From Elusimicrobiota bacterium (GTDB lineage: Bacteria; Elusimicrobiota; UBA8919): a stretch of 64,000 nucleotides of DNA. Made by a program: the position numbers and the translations under genes. The DNA lies in contig DMMW01000002.1 in the NCBI GenBank assembly GCA_003452965.1, forward strand, positions 79,233-143,232. Reading direction: 5' to 3'. The notes under the pieces are model-generated. The model was not told the origin of the DNA. It made no database searches and saw only the letters and a program-made list of their open reading frames with translations. The first letter of the stretch is position 1; each line of letters begins with the position of its first letter. This document shows, in pieces, positions 1-8,801 of the stretch.

Positions 1-399
1 ATGGCAAACGATTTTATGATGGGTGTTGCCAAAAAAAGAGATAGAGGATTTAAAGCCATTTCACTTTCTGACAGCAATTCTATTATAACAGCAGTAGCAA
101 ATGATAATAGTTATGAAGAAATATTTTCTGCACAGTTGGTAGAATTGGGTAATAAAGATGATATACTTATCGTTTTTTCAGGTAGCGGTAACTCGCCAAA
201 TATAGTGCGTGTAGTAGAGATGGCAAAGAAAATTAAAATAAAAACGATTGCATTTCTTGGCAGAAATGGCGGTGATGTAGGTAAAATAGCTGATTTATGC
301 ATAGTAGTTCCCGCAGAGGACTATGGCCCGATAGAAGATATTCATTTAATATTTGATCATCTTATAACGTCATATTTCTTAAAAACAACCATTAAATGA
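1..399 (+). CDS. SIS-domain sugar isomerase, GmhA-like (5' end outside window)
   Basis: The reading frame is open from base 1 and the visible 132 residues match the C-terminal two thirds of D-sedoheptulose-7-phosphate isomerase-type SIS proteins (family length about 190). The SIS phosphosugar-binding segment is visible as FSGSGNSPN near residues 59-67, followed by the helix-strand pattern ending in a family-like EDIH segment near 112. The ATG at base 1 corresponds to the internal Met of the family's SHMAND-like motif, so it is very unlikely to be the true start. In polysaccharide loci such proteins make heptose precursors. The exact substrate cannot be read from this part. The next gene starts 129 bp downstream after a repeat-like hairpin region. 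Confidence 0.8.
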   Translation: MANDFMMGVAKKRDRGFKAISLSDSNSIITAVANDNSYEEIFSAQLVELGNKDDILIVFSGSGNSPNIVRVVEMAKKIKIKTIAFLGRNGGDVGKIADLCIVVPAEDYGPIEDIHLIFDHLITSYFLKTTIK

Positions 400-528
400 A
401 GCGACACGGGTTAAAAACCCGTTATATAGTTTACCTTAAGATTCTAGGAGCGGAATCCTGCCCGAAGACCATTCACTATCGCTTTTATAAACGTGGTCTT
501 CTGGCTGCAGGATGAATAAGATCTCATT
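400..528 (+). repeat. Intergenic palindromic region
   Basis: The gap contains a small hairpin CGGGTT-AAA-AACCCG (about 409-423) just after the stop codon. It also contains a long imperfect inverted repeat of about 75 bp whose arms read ATCCTGCCCGAAGACCA and TGGTCTTCTGGCTGCAGGAT. It resembles the other dispersed palindromic elements of this window. The first hairpin lacks a proper T-tract, so it is only a weak terminator candidate. Confidence 0.55.
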
Positions 529-1815
529 ATGAAAAAATTTATTTTAACAATAATCAAATCTATAAATATTATTATTTGTTTCACATATTCTATAGCCAAA
601 CTGTTAATAAATATAAATATTATTAGAAAAGCTCAGGTGGTTGTGTTATTACCTGATGGTGGTTTTGGTCACACTATTACAGGCCCGGACATAACAAGAA
701 AGGTATATAAAGGCCAAAGATGTGTTTTTATAGTTTTTTCAGAATATAGAAGGCATAATTGGAAAGTGTCGTTAATTTGGACTGATATTGAGGTTATTTT
801 TTTACCATTGAGTATTGGTACCAAATATAGGGTGTTTGGAAAAGCATTGGTTTTCCCATGGGCTTATTGGTATAGGGAAGGAGTTCCCAATATTGTGAAA
901 AACATTTTTAAATTGTTAAATGCATCGTGTAATATTCACTATGTTAACGAAATTTACGGCAATTTGCAGCTACCCAATGAGATAGGAAAAGATGAATCAA
1001 AACCGGGGGGATTAAATAATTTTGGCCATTCATGGCCAACGGGATATTTTAAATTGTCTGAAAAGGTATTTGCACCAAATGTTTATTTGCCTAATAGTTT
1101 ACAAAGAGATATTGAAAATAAAATATTAAATTATTTGCCGGAAGAAAAAAAAGATAAAATAAAATTATGTTGTCTGTACTTGCGACAGAAAGGATTGGAA
1201 GAAAAAGACGATGCTTCTAATTATACAAGAAGCGGTTCAAATTTTGAAGATTATATTATGGCAATAAAAAAACTAAATAATTCCGGTTACATAGTATTGT
1301 TAACAGGAGATGTTGTCCCTTCATTATTAAAAATGAAGGAATTTAACGGGATGCTCATAGATAATAGACTTATCAAAATTGATAAAAATCTATTTTATAT
1401 ATATGCTGCAACCAATTCAGATATTTTTATCGGAGAACCTGGTGGAGGGGCATGGTTGCCAAATGTAAATAATATTTTGAAGTTGATTATTAATGCTTTT
1501 CCTTTTAGTTATGGTCTCCCAAATTCTTGGGTGTATTATAAAACAGTAAGAGATAGAAACGGAAATTTAATGAAGTTCGAAAAATTATTATCCGATTATT
1601 CATATCATTATAATTTTGAGGAGTTTGGTTTTAATTTATATAATAACTCAGCCGATGAAATTTACAGAGCCGTTTCTTCATTTATAGAAGATATTAATAA
1701 GCCTGTTGAATATAATCCCGGTGCAGATATCGTTTCAAAAATTTCAAATTATTCGTGGTTGAAGATATCAAAGGCGAAAATTTCTCCGGAATGGTTGCGG
1801 TTATACTCTGTTTAA
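529..1815 (+). CDS. Putative glycosyltransferase (TIGR04372-like), weak assignment
   Basis: A 428-residue protein with an N-terminal hydrophobic stretch (about residues 4-30) followed by a soluble region. It has no strong textbook motif. The central YLRQKG..DDASNYTRSGSN segment (about 217-238), followed by an IKKLNNSGY..LLTGD element and a later EPGGGAWLP loop (about 303-311), resembles the layout of TIGR04372-type putative glycosyltransferases, where an Arg/Asp-rich segment precedes a GT-B-like C-terminal fold. Its position at the head of a sialic-acid-type cluster fits a sugar transferase. The substrate is unknown. The 3' end overlaps a small alternative reading frame (1791-1931). Confidence 0.4.
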   Translation: MKKFILTIIKSINIIICFTYSIAKLLININIIRKAQVVVLLPDGGFGHTITGPDITRKVYKGQRCVFIVFSEYRRHNWKVSLIWTDIEVIFLPLSIGTKYRVFGKALVFPWAYWYREGVPNIVKNIFKLLNASCNIHYVNEIYGNLQLPNEIGKDESKPGGLNNFGHSWPTGYFKLSEKVFAPNVYLPNSLQRDIENKILNYLPEEKKDKIKLCCLYLRQKGLEEKDDASNYTRSGSNFEDYIMAIKKLNNSGYIVLLTGDVVPSLLKMKEFNGMLIDNRLIKIDKNLFYIYAATNSDIFIGEPGGGAWLPNVNNILKLIINAFPFSYGLPNSWVYYKTVRDRNGNLMKFEKLLSDYSYHYNFEEFGFNLYNNSADEIYRAVSSFIEDINKPVEYNPGADIVSKISNYSWLKISKAKISPEWLRLYSV

Positions 1816-1931
1816 TTGGCAGAAAAAATGAGATTATATTTGTCGGTATACAAAATAAAAATTCAGCAAAAATATGTAATTTCATAACTCGTTCAAATGA
1901 TGAGGATTATCTTAAGTGTAAAAGATATTAG
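1791..1931 (+). CDS. Possible 46-residue ORF overlapping the preceding gene
   Basis: An ATG at 1791, in a different frame from the upstream gene, opens 46 codons ending in TAG nine bases before neuB. The translation has protein-like composition (hydrophobic start, then charged residues), and the same frame stays open further upstream inside the preceding gene. It could be the remnant of a C-terminus lost by frameshift, a small protein, or chance. No family is recognised. Confidence 0.15.
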   Translation: MVAVILCLIGRKNEIIFVGIQNKNSAKICNFITRSNDEDYLKCKRY

Positions 1932-1939
1932 ATAAGAAT

Positions 1940-2938
1940 ATGTTAAACAAAGTTTTAATTATAGCTGAACTTGGAATGACGCATAATGGTTCGGTATCAC
2001 TTGCAAAAAAATTGATAAATTCCGCAGTAGATTGCGGAGTAGATGCTGTTAAATTTCAAATGCATATTTTTGATGAAGAAAGTTTGCCGGATGCACCATC
2101 TCCGAAATATTTTACTAATGAAAGCAGGAAAGAGTTTTTTAAAAGAACATCGTTTACAGAGGAACAATGGATAGGTATTAAAAAGCATATAAAAGATAAA
2201 AGAAAGAAATTTGTTTGTTCTCCATTTTCAATTAAAGCAGTGAAATCATTGGAAAAGATAGGTGTTGATATATATAAAATCCCTTCAGGAGAAGTTACAA
2301 ATACACCATATTTAGAAATTGTTGCAAAAACTAAAAAACCGATTATTTTATCAACAGGAATGAATAATTGGAAGGAATTAGATAGTGCTGTAAAAACTAT
2401 TAATAAATACAACAAAAATCTATTTATTATGCAATGTACATCCTCTTATCCTTGTAAATATGAAGAAGTAGGCCTGAATGTTATAAAAGAAATGCAAGCA
2501 CGATATAAAATGCCGGTAGGTTTATCTGACCATACATTGACTATTTATGCTTCTTTTGCAGCAGTGACTTTAGGAGCAAAGATAATTGAGAAACATTTTA
2601 CTACTCATAAGAATCTTTATGGTCCTGATGCTAAATTTTCCTTGGAACCAAATGAAATGAAGAATTTAGTAGAAGGTATAAGAAATATTGAAATAATGCT
2701 GAATAACAAGGTTGATAAAGATGATATAATTAAATTTAAAGATATGAAGTTTATCTTTGAAAAAAGCATTGTTTCTAAAAAATATATAAAAAAAGGTACT
2801 GTTATAACTTCCGATTTATTAGATTTTAAAAAACCAGGTGACGGTATACGGGCTGATAGAATGAAAGAAATAATAGGGAAAAAAGTAAAGGTTGATATAC
2901 CGGGAAATACCATGGTTTTGCTGGAGCATGTAAAATGA
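1940..2938 (+). CDS. neuB: N-acetylneuraminate/nonulosonic acid synthase
   Basis: A 332-residue NeuB-family enzyme, which condenses phosphoenolpyruvate with an N-acetyl-mannosamine-type sugar to make a nine-carbon nonulosonic acid in the cytoplasm. It has the NeuB TIM-barrel signatures: IAELGMTHNGS near residues 7-17, VDAVKFQ near 35-41, KIPSGE near 113-118, STGMN near 135, an SSYPC segment near 166 and GLSDHT near 195. The C-terminal 65 residues form a SAF/antifreeze-like domain (ending KKVKVDIPGNTMV), as expected for the family. Length is normal. neuC and neuA lie downstream with three other genes interleaved, which supports a complete CMP-nonulosonate route. Sequence alone does not tell Neu5Ac synthase from legionaminate or pseudaminate synthase. 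Confidence 0.9.
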   Translation: MLNKVLIIAELGMTHNGSVSLAKKLINSAVDCGVDAVKFQMHIFDEESLPDAPSPKYFTNESRKEFFKRTSFTEEQWIGIKKHIKDKRKKFVCSPFSIKAVKSLEKIGVDIYKIPSGEVTNTPYLEIVAKTKKPIILSTGMNNWKELDSAVKTINKYNKNLFIMQCTSSYPCKYEEVGLNVIKEMQARYKMPVGLSDHTLTIYASFAAVTLGAKIIEKHFTTHKNLYGPDAKFSLEPNEMKNLVEGIRNIEIMLNNKVDKDDIIKFKDMKFIFEKSIVSKKYIKKGTVITSDLLDFKKPGDGIRADRMKEIIGKKVKVDIPGNTMVLLEHVK

Positions 2939-3043
2939 AAGTGAAAAATAGGTACTTTTTTGGAAGTCGCGGAAAGCGGACATTAATTATTTTTAAATGA
3001 TTGATTGTATGATAAATATAAATTAGTAAAAGGAAATTTTAAT

Positions 3044-4105
3044 ATGTCAATAGTATTGATTACTGGTTCTGCGGGTTTAATTGGTTCTGAAAGTGTCCGT
3101 TTTTTTTCTAAAAAGGATTTTAAAATTGTAGGCATAGATAATGATATGCGAAAATATTTTTTCGGTGATGAAGCATCTACCAAATGGAATAGAAATAAAA
3201 TAGAAAAAGAAATTGAAAATTATAAACATTATGATATTGATATAAGAAATCAGGAATCTGTAGAAAAAGTATTCAAAGAATACGGGAAAGATATAAAACT
3301 GGTTATTCATACTGCGGCGCAGCCTTCACATGACTGGGCGGCAAAAGAACCATTCACTGATTTTACGGTTAATGCAAACGGAACATTGACAATATTGGAG
3401 ATGACCCATACATATTGTCCTGAGGCAGTATTTATATTTACTTCCACTAATAAAGTGTATGGTGATACTCCCAATAATTTACCTTTGATAGAATTAGAAA
3501 CAAGATGGGAAGTTGATACAAAACATCAATATTTTAAGTTTGGCATAGATGAAAGTATGGGTATAGACAATTCAAAACACAGTTTATTTGGTGCATCTAA
3601 AGTTGCTGCTGATGTATTAGTTCAGGAATACGGAAAATATTTTGGAATGAAGACAGCGTGCTTCCGCGGAGGATGTTTGACAGGACCTAACCATTCCGGT
3701 ACGCAATTACATGGCTTTTTAGCTTATCTGATGAAATGTGCAATTTCGGGTGAAAAATACTCCGTATTTGGATATAAAGGAAAACAAGTCAGAGACAATA
3801 TACATAGTTATGATTTTGTAAATATGTTCTGGAATTTTTATCAGAAACCGCGTATGGGAGAGGTTTATAATGCAGGCGGAGGCAGGCACTCAAATTGTTC
3901 AATGATAGAAGCGATAAAAATGTGCGAAGAAATAACCGGAAAAAAAATGAATTGGTCTTACAATGAAACAAACCGTATCGGAGATCATATTTGGTGGATT
4001 AGTGATGTGCGGAAGTTTAAATCACATTATCCTGATTGGAATTATATTTTTAATATTAAAGAGATTTTAGTAGAAATCTATAACGGATTAAGTAAATCCC
4101 GCTAA
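3044..4105 (+). CDS. SDR-type NAD-dependent nucleotide-sugar epimerase (CDP-paratose 2-epimerase-like)
   Basis: A 353-residue extended short-chain dehydrogenase. The Rossmann motif GSAGLIGS is at residues 8-15. The start at 3044 is chosen because AGGAAA lies just upstream and the Rossmann strand begins immediately after it; an in-frame ATG at 3005 would add 13 uncharacteristic residues. The sequence resembles the CDP-tyvelose/paratose 2-epimerase branch ([41 protein letters not shown]). The usual YxxxK pair is FGASK here (Phe182, Lys186), as I recall for this subfamily. It lies between neuB and neuC and probably makes a nucleotide sugar for the same glycan. Confidence 0.75.
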   Translation: MSIVLITGSAGLIGSESVRFFSKKDFKIVGIDNDMRKYFFGDEASTKWNRNKIEKEIENYKHYDIDIRNQESVEKVFKEYGKDIKLVIHTAAQPSHDWAAKEPFTDFTVNANGTLTILEMTHTYCPEAVFIFTSTNKVYGDTPNNLPLIELETRWEVDTKHQYFKFGIDESMGIDNSKHSLFGASKVAADVLVQEYGKYFGMKTACFRGGCLTGPNHSGTQLHGFLAYLMKCAISGEKYSVFGYKGKQVRDNIHSYDFVNMFWNFYQKPRMGEVYNAGGGRHSNCSMIEAIKMCEEITGKKMNWSYNETNRIGDHIWWISDVRKFKSHYPDWNYIFNIKEILVEIYNGLSKSR

Positions 4106-4149
4106 AAAATGTAGTTTTGTGGAATTTTTATAGCTAAAATAATATTAGG

Positions 4150-5838
4150 ATGATATTTAACAAGGTATTTCAAGTGAAATTATCAAATATTTTATATAAA
4201 ATAAAATATTATTTGTTCAAATTTTTAAAAAGTGAAAATCTAAATAAATATGATAAAGATATTGTTATGTATACTGAAAAATTTAAGGAAAAATACGGGG
4301 AGTTTCTGACAACAAAAAAAAGAAATAGCAAAAACGGCCATACGGTCTTAATATTTAGTACGTTAAACAGTCCATATTCAATGAATATAGAATCAATAAT
4401 TGCAAAAAAGCTGGAAGAATACGGATTTAGTATAGTGATATTAACTTTTATCCATTTGAAAAAAATGTCCGATATTATACATGGTGAAATATATGATTTT
4501 AATGATATTTTATATTTGGAAGATTTTTTAAGCATTGGAAATTCACCTGAAGCAAAGAGGTTGTATAATAAGGTATTATTAATAAATGATGTTAATGAAA
4601 TAAAAAATATGAGATATAAGAATACTTTGGTTGGGATTCATTCACTTGCGTCATTTAGCGGAATTGTACCTTCAGGTAAAATACAAATTGATAGAAAATC
4701 AAGAAAGAATATTGCAAAAATAGTAAGGAGTTCGTGCCGCATTGTTGATGGCATAGAGAAAATAATCGAATTAACTAAACCAGAAAAGGTTTTAGTTTTG
4801 GATAAGGGAACGGTTGGTGTCTGTGAAATATTTTATGAATCAATTTATCGTGAGATAGATTATTTACAATGGGCAAGTTGCCACGAACCAAATTCTATAA
4901 TAGTTAAGAGATATAACACCGATAATTTCAGAGAACATCCGTTTTCAGTCTCAGAAAAAACATGGAATAACTATAAAAACAATAATGAAAATTATAGTGA
5001 ATTTGTACTGGATTATTTTAAAAAAGGATATTTGGACGGCAAATGGTTTGAATATAAAAAATTGGCAACGAACAAGGCATTGGTTACCAAAGAGGAAATA
5101 ATTAAGAGATTAAAATTAAATTCTGACAAGAAAATAGCAATTATATTTTCGCATATTTTAAATGATGCAAATTTCTTTTTTGGGAAAGATTTGTTTAAAA
5201 ATGGATTTACTGAATGGTTGGTAAAAACGGTGGAAGTCGCAAGTAAAAATAAAGATGTTAATTGGTTGTTGAAATTACATCCAGCTAATATATTCAGACG
5301 TAAAAATATGAAATACCAGGGCGAATATGGGGAAATAATCGCAATAAAAGAATCACTAGGAAAAATTCCGGAAAATATTACCATTATACCTGCCGATATT
5401 AATATTAATCCTTATTCTTTTTTTAAGATTGCTGATTATGGGATAACTGTAAGGGGAACAATAGGGGCCGAATTACCGTGTTTTGGTGTCCCTGTATTGA
5501 CAGCAGGGACCGGAAGGTATTCAGGCAGGGGATTTACAATTGATTCAGATAGTGTAGAAGAATATTTAGATAAGATAGCAAATATTCAAAAAATACCTGC
5601 ATTATCAGAATATCAAAAAGATCTGGCTATTAAGCATGCGTATCTGTTTTTTAAAGAAAGACCGGCAAAATATGACTCATATATATATGATATTTATCCT
5701 TATCCACAAGAACATCCATTAAATAGGGATATTGAGATTGTTGATAAGAATTTATTTGATAATAAGGATTTAATAAATTTATGTAATTTCATAAAAAATT
5801 CTAAAGATGAAGATTATATTTCAAGTAGAATGTATTGA
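4150..5838 (+). CDS. Capsule polysaccharide synthesis-type protein (GT-B-like)
   Basis: A 562-residue cytoplasmic or peripheral protein. The N-terminal 60 residues are basic. The C-terminal half reads like the capsule polysaccharide synthase (KpsS/LipB-type) and CDP-glycerol transferase fold: LLKLHPAN near residue 374, followed about 60 residues later by ADYGITVRGTIGAELPCFGVPVL, a typical donor-site loop in which a conserved Gly-Thr-x-Gly-x-Glu binds the phosphate and sugar. It starts 44 bp after the epimerase. I infer a glycosyl- or polyol-phosphate-transferase role in the same glycan; no donor can be named. No signal peptide is seen. Confidence 0.6.
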   Translation: MIFNKVFQVKLSNILYKIKYYLFKFLKSENLNKYDKDIVMYTEKFKEKYGEFLTTKKRNSKNGHTVLIFSTLNSPYSMNIESIIAKKLEEYGFSIVILTFIHLKKMSDIIHGEIYDFNDILYLEDFLSIGNSPEAKRLYNKVLLINDVNEIKNMRYKNTLVGIHSLASFSGIVPSGKIQIDRKSRKNIAKIVRSSCRIVDGIEKIIELTKPEKVLVLDKGTVGVCEIFYESIYREIDYLQWASCHEPNSIIVKRYNTDNFREHPFSVSEKTWNNYKNNNENYSEFVLDYFKKGYLDGKWFEYKKLATNKALVTKEEIIKRLKLNSDKKIAIIFSHILNDANFFFGKDLFKNGFTEWLVKTVEVASKNKDVNWLLKLHPANIFRRKNMKYQGEYGEIIAIKESLGKIPENITIIPADININPYSFFKIADYGITVRGTIGAELPCFGVPVLTAGTGRYSGRGFTIDSDSVEEYLDKIANIQKIPALSEYQKDLAIKHAYLFFKERPAKYDSYIYDIYPYPQEHPLNRDIEIVDKNLFDNKDLINLCNFIKNSKDEDYISSRMY

Positions 5839-5872
5839 TATTTTTAACTGATTTAAATAAAAGGGGTAGAAT

Positions 5873-6670
5873 ATGTGGGATAAATATTTAATAAGACCCG
5901 GTAATAAAAAATTTTTAAATTATTTTAGAATAAAACGATTTATTCATAAAGCGGTCTGTCCTCCCGGTGCTGCACTAAAATCATTATTAAAACATATATT
6001 AAATAAATCTGAATTGAAACTTGAAATCTATCAAGAAGAATTATTAAAAAATAATGTCCTAAAAGAAATTTATCTTAGTGCAGTTAAAAAGGGATGGGTT
6101 CCTAAAAAGTGTGATTCATATGAGGATCGTTTTAGCAATCTTTTCCGTTCAAGCGCAAATATATCCTGGTTTTACGCTTTAATAAGAGAATTAAAACCTA
6201 AAAGAGTTGTAGAAACAGGTACAGCTGCTGGTGGTACAACATCAATGATTCTTGCTGCTCTTGAAGCAAATAATTCTGGAAAGTTAATCTCTATTGATTT
6301 GCCTTCAGAAAAAGGAAAAAATACTATGAATTGGTCTCTGCCGGAACGGCAGAAAGCAGGTTTTTTAGTACCTGAACAATATAAATATAGATGGGAATTG
6401 AGAACAGGTGATTCGAAAGATTTGCTCGTCGAATGTTTAAGAGAAGAACCTTGCGATATTTTTATACACGATAGTCTGCATACATACGAACATATGATAT
6501 GGGAATATGTAACTGCCTTTTTGAATATGCAAGACGGTAAAATTATAATTTCTGATGATGTTTTGTGGAATAAAGCATGGCTAAATTTTATTACGAACTT
6601 TGATCTGAGGAGTTTTCAGGATTTATCAAATCCAAATATAGGCGTAACTGTTATTAAACATAAAGAATAA
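5873..6670 (+). CDS. Class I SAM-dependent methyltransferase (Methyltransf_24 / cephalosporin-hydroxylase-like)
   Basis: A 265-residue protein with a SAM-binding motif VVETGTAAGGTTSM near residues 112-125, an acidic strand end ISIDLPS near 140-146, and DIFIHDSLHTYEHM near 196-209, which matches the metal-binding segment of O-methyltransferases of the Methyltransf_24 / CmcI-like group. An AAGGGG Shine-Dalgarno lies just before the ATG. The N-terminal 90 residues are basic and lack a recognised domain. It probably modifies a sugar of the polysaccharide made by the neighbouring genes. The acceptor is unknown. Confidence 0.7.
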   Translation: MWDKYLIRPGNKKFLNYFRIKRFIHKAVCPPGAALKSLLKHILNKSELKLEIYQEELLKNNVLKEIYLSAVKKGWVPKKCDSYEDRFSNLFRSSANISWFYALIRELKPKRVVETGTAAGGTTSMILAALEANNSGKLISIDLPSEKGKNTMNWSLPERQKAGFLVPEQYKYRWELRTGDSKDLLVECLREEPCDIFIHDSLHTYEHMIWEYVTAFLNMQDGKIIISDDVLWNKAWLNFITNFDLRSFQDLSNPNIGVTVIKHKE

Positions 6671-6801
6671 TAAGAACATAAATATACATTAAAAGATTTT
6701 AGTGATAGAAGAAATTAGGATGATTCAAGATAGTTCTGTGTAATTTGTAAAATCAATTAATTCAGTAATAGCTTGCAGAGCATTTTAATGGAGAATATAA
6801 A
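6671..6801 (+). other. Intergenic gap with a degraded GATTACA-type repeat
   Basis: A short AT-rich gap. It contains a CTGTGTAATTTG fragment near 6735 belonging to the dispersed family seen intact elsewhere (reverse complement of GATTACACAG). A GGAG Shine-Dalgarno for neuC lies near 6789. Nothing else is seen. Confidence 0.4.
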
Positions 6802-7995
6802 ATGAAAAGAAAAAGAAAAAGAAAAATAGGTATTGTTATCGGAAGCCGGGCAAATTATGCGAGCATTAAATCTGTGGCACGGGAACTTAAGAAAAATAGG
6901 AATATTGAGCTTCATATTTATGCGGGTGCTTCTGCAATTTTAGATAAATATGGTAAGGTTGAAGATATCATAGAAAAGGATGGATTTCATATAGATGAGA
7001 GATTCTATATGTTGGTTGAAGGTGAAACACCTGAAACAATGGCTATGTCCACCGGTTTGGGGATTATACGTCTGGTTGATATATTTCAAAATCAAAGGCC
7101 AGATATCGTAATTACGGTAGGAGATAGGTTTGAGACAATGGCCACCGCTATTTCTGCCGCATATCTTAATATATTTTTAGCGCATACTATGGGCGGAGAG
7201 GTCTCGGGAACAGTTGACGAGTCTATAAGGCATGCTGTTACAAAATTCGCACATATTCATTTCCCTGCAAATAAAAGGGCATCAGACAGAATTATAAAAA
7301 TGGGAGAAGAACCAAAAAATGTTTTTGTAACCGGATGTCCGAGAATAGATATAGTTAAAGAAGTTATAGAAGAAAGCAGAAAAAGTAACAATTTTAATGA
7401 AGATAATTTTTGGAAGAAGTATAAAGGAGTAGGCGGCAATTTTTCATTAAAAAAAGAAAAATTTCTATTAGTATTACAACATCCTGTTACTACCGAATTT
7501 CATAAAAATAGGGAACATATAAATGAGACATTAATGGCTTTAAATGAGTTAAAGATACCGACTATAATGCTTTGGCCGAATGCAGATGCAGGTAGTGATG
7601 AAATCTCTAAAGGAATACGAACTTTTAGAGAAGAATATAAGCCGGATTGGTTTCATATTTTTAAAAATTTACCTATGGAAGTTTTTGTGCAGTTAATGGA
7701 TATGTGTAAAGTATTAATAGGAAATACGAGCAGTGCCATAAGAGAAGGCGCTATCGTAGGAGTTCCTGTGGTAAATATTGGTACCAGGCAACAGGGGAGA
7801 TGTAGGGGAAAGAACGTTTTTGATGTTAATTATAATAAAAATGAAATAGTAAATGCAATTAAAAAACAAATAGAACATGGAAAATATAAGCCGGATTATA
7901 TATATGGTGATGGTAAAGCCGGTAAGAAAATAGCAAAAATTTTAAGTGAAATAGATTTAAATAAAGTTGATATACAAAAAAGGATTTTAATATAA
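6802..7995 (+). CDS. neuC: UDP-GlcNAc 2-epimerase, hydrolysing (NeuC type)
   Basis: A 397-residue member of the hydrolysing UDP-N-acetylglucosamine 2-epimerase family, which converts UDP-GlcNAc (or a modified relative) to the free ManNAc-type sugar that NeuB uses. Family signatures are GIVIGSRANYASIK near residues 9-22, VTVGDRFETMATA near 105, HTMGGEVSGTVDESIRHA near 127-144 and the GNTSSAIREG nucleotide-binding loop near 311-320. A GGAG Shine-Dalgarno precedes the ATG, and the first dozen codons are Lys/Arg-rich. It lies between neuB and neuA. The LegG branch uses a diacetamido sugar instead, and sequence alone does not exclude that. Confidence 0.88.
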   Translation: MKRKRKRKIGIVIGSRANYASIKSVARELKKNRNIELHIYAGASAILDKYGKVEDIIEKDGFHIDERFYMLVEGETPETMAMSTGLGIIRLVDIFQNQRPDIVITVGDRFETMATAISAAYLNIFLAHTMGGEVSGTVDESIRHAVTKFAHIHFPANKRASDRIIKMGEEPKNVFVTGCPRIDIVKEVIEESRKSNNFNEDNFWKKYKGVGGNFSLKKEKFLLVLQHPVTTEFHKNREHINETLMALNELKIPTIMLWPNADAGSDEISKGIRTFREEYKPDWFHIFKNLPMEVFVQLMDMCKVLIGNTSSAIREGAIVGVPVVNIGTRQQGRCRGKNVFDVNYNKNEIVNAIKKQIEHGKYKPDYIYGDGKAGKKIAKILSEIDLNKVDIQKRILI

Positions 7996-8097
7996 TAGAA
8001 AGGAAAGTGCGATAGTGGGATTGTGGGATAGGGGGTAGTCATGATTTCTTCTACTTGTAGTTGCTAATCTTGATTAGCATAGATACCAAATGTTTAT
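7996..8097 (+). other. Intergenic gap with small hairpin
   Basis: It contains a GTGCGATAGTGGGATTGTGGGAT segment that recurs in related form near 45,790-45,815, and a perfect hairpin TGCTAAT-CTTG-ATTAGCA just before neuA. No gene is seen. Confidence 0.4.
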
Positions 8098-8796
8098 ATG
8101 AAAAAAATATTAGCAATTATTCCTGCTCGCGGTGGATCAAAGGGAATTCCAGGAAAGAATTTATCTAATTTATGTAGGAAACCTTTGATAAAATGGACTA
8201 TAGATGAGGCAAAAAAAAGTAATTTAATAGATAAGATAATTTTATCAAGTGATGATGACGAAATAATGGAATATTGCAGAAAACAGGGGATAGAAGTTCC
8301 TTTTAAAAGGCCGAAAAACTTTGCTAAAGATAATACACCGATGCTTCCGGTGATAAAACATGCAATTAATTTTTTAAAAGTTAATAAAAAGTATGTTCCT
8401 GATTATATTTTGCTTTTGCAGCCTACCTCACCGCTAAGAACTTACAAGCATATAGACGAGGCTTTGAATTTATTAATGAGTTCGGATGCTGATTCTGTCG
8501 TAAGTGTAGTTGAGGTTCCTCACAATTTCAATCCTTACTCGGTGATGAAACTAAAAAACGGATATTTAAAACCGTTTTTAAAATATAATGAAAATATGAA
8601 CTTACGTCAGAAAAAACCGAAATTTTATGCCAGAAACGGAGCTGCAATATATGCTTTTACAAATAATTGTTTAATTAAAAAAAATAGCATTTATGGCGAT
8701 AAAATATTGCCGTATTTTATGAAAAGGGAAGAAAGTATTGATATAGATGAAAAATTTGATATCGAATTAGCCGAAGTTATTATAAAAAATAATTAG
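8098..8796 (+). CDS. neuA: CMP-nonulosonate (N-acylneuraminate) cytidylyltransferase
   Basis: A 232-residue cytidylyltransferase that activates a nonulosonic acid with CTP. The family fingerprint IPARGGSKGIPGKNL is at residues 7-21, followed by SSDDDEI near 50, LLQPTSPLR near 102-110 and FYARNGAAIYAF near 180. Length matches the short single-domain NeuA/LegF group rather than the long two-domain type. It is the third enzyme of the neuB-neuC-neuA set. The next gene starts 5 bp later, so the two are likely co-transcribed. Confidence 0.88.
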   Translation: MKKILAIIPARGGSKGIPGKNLSNLCRKPLIKWTIDEAKKSNLIDKIILSSDDDEIMEYCRKQGIEVPFKRPKNFAKDNTPMLPVIKHAINFLKVNKKYVPDYILLLQPTSPLRTYKHIDEALNLLMSSDADSVVSVVEVPHNFNPYSVMKLKNGYLKPFLKYNENMNLRQKKPKFYARNGAAIYAFTNNCLIKKNSIYGDKILPYFMKREESIDIDEKFDIELAEVIIKNN

Positions 8797-8801
8797 TTCC
8801 T

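Noticed and set aside
409..424. Intrinsic terminator after the SIS gene
   Set aside because: The hairpin is only six base pairs and is not followed by a T-tract.
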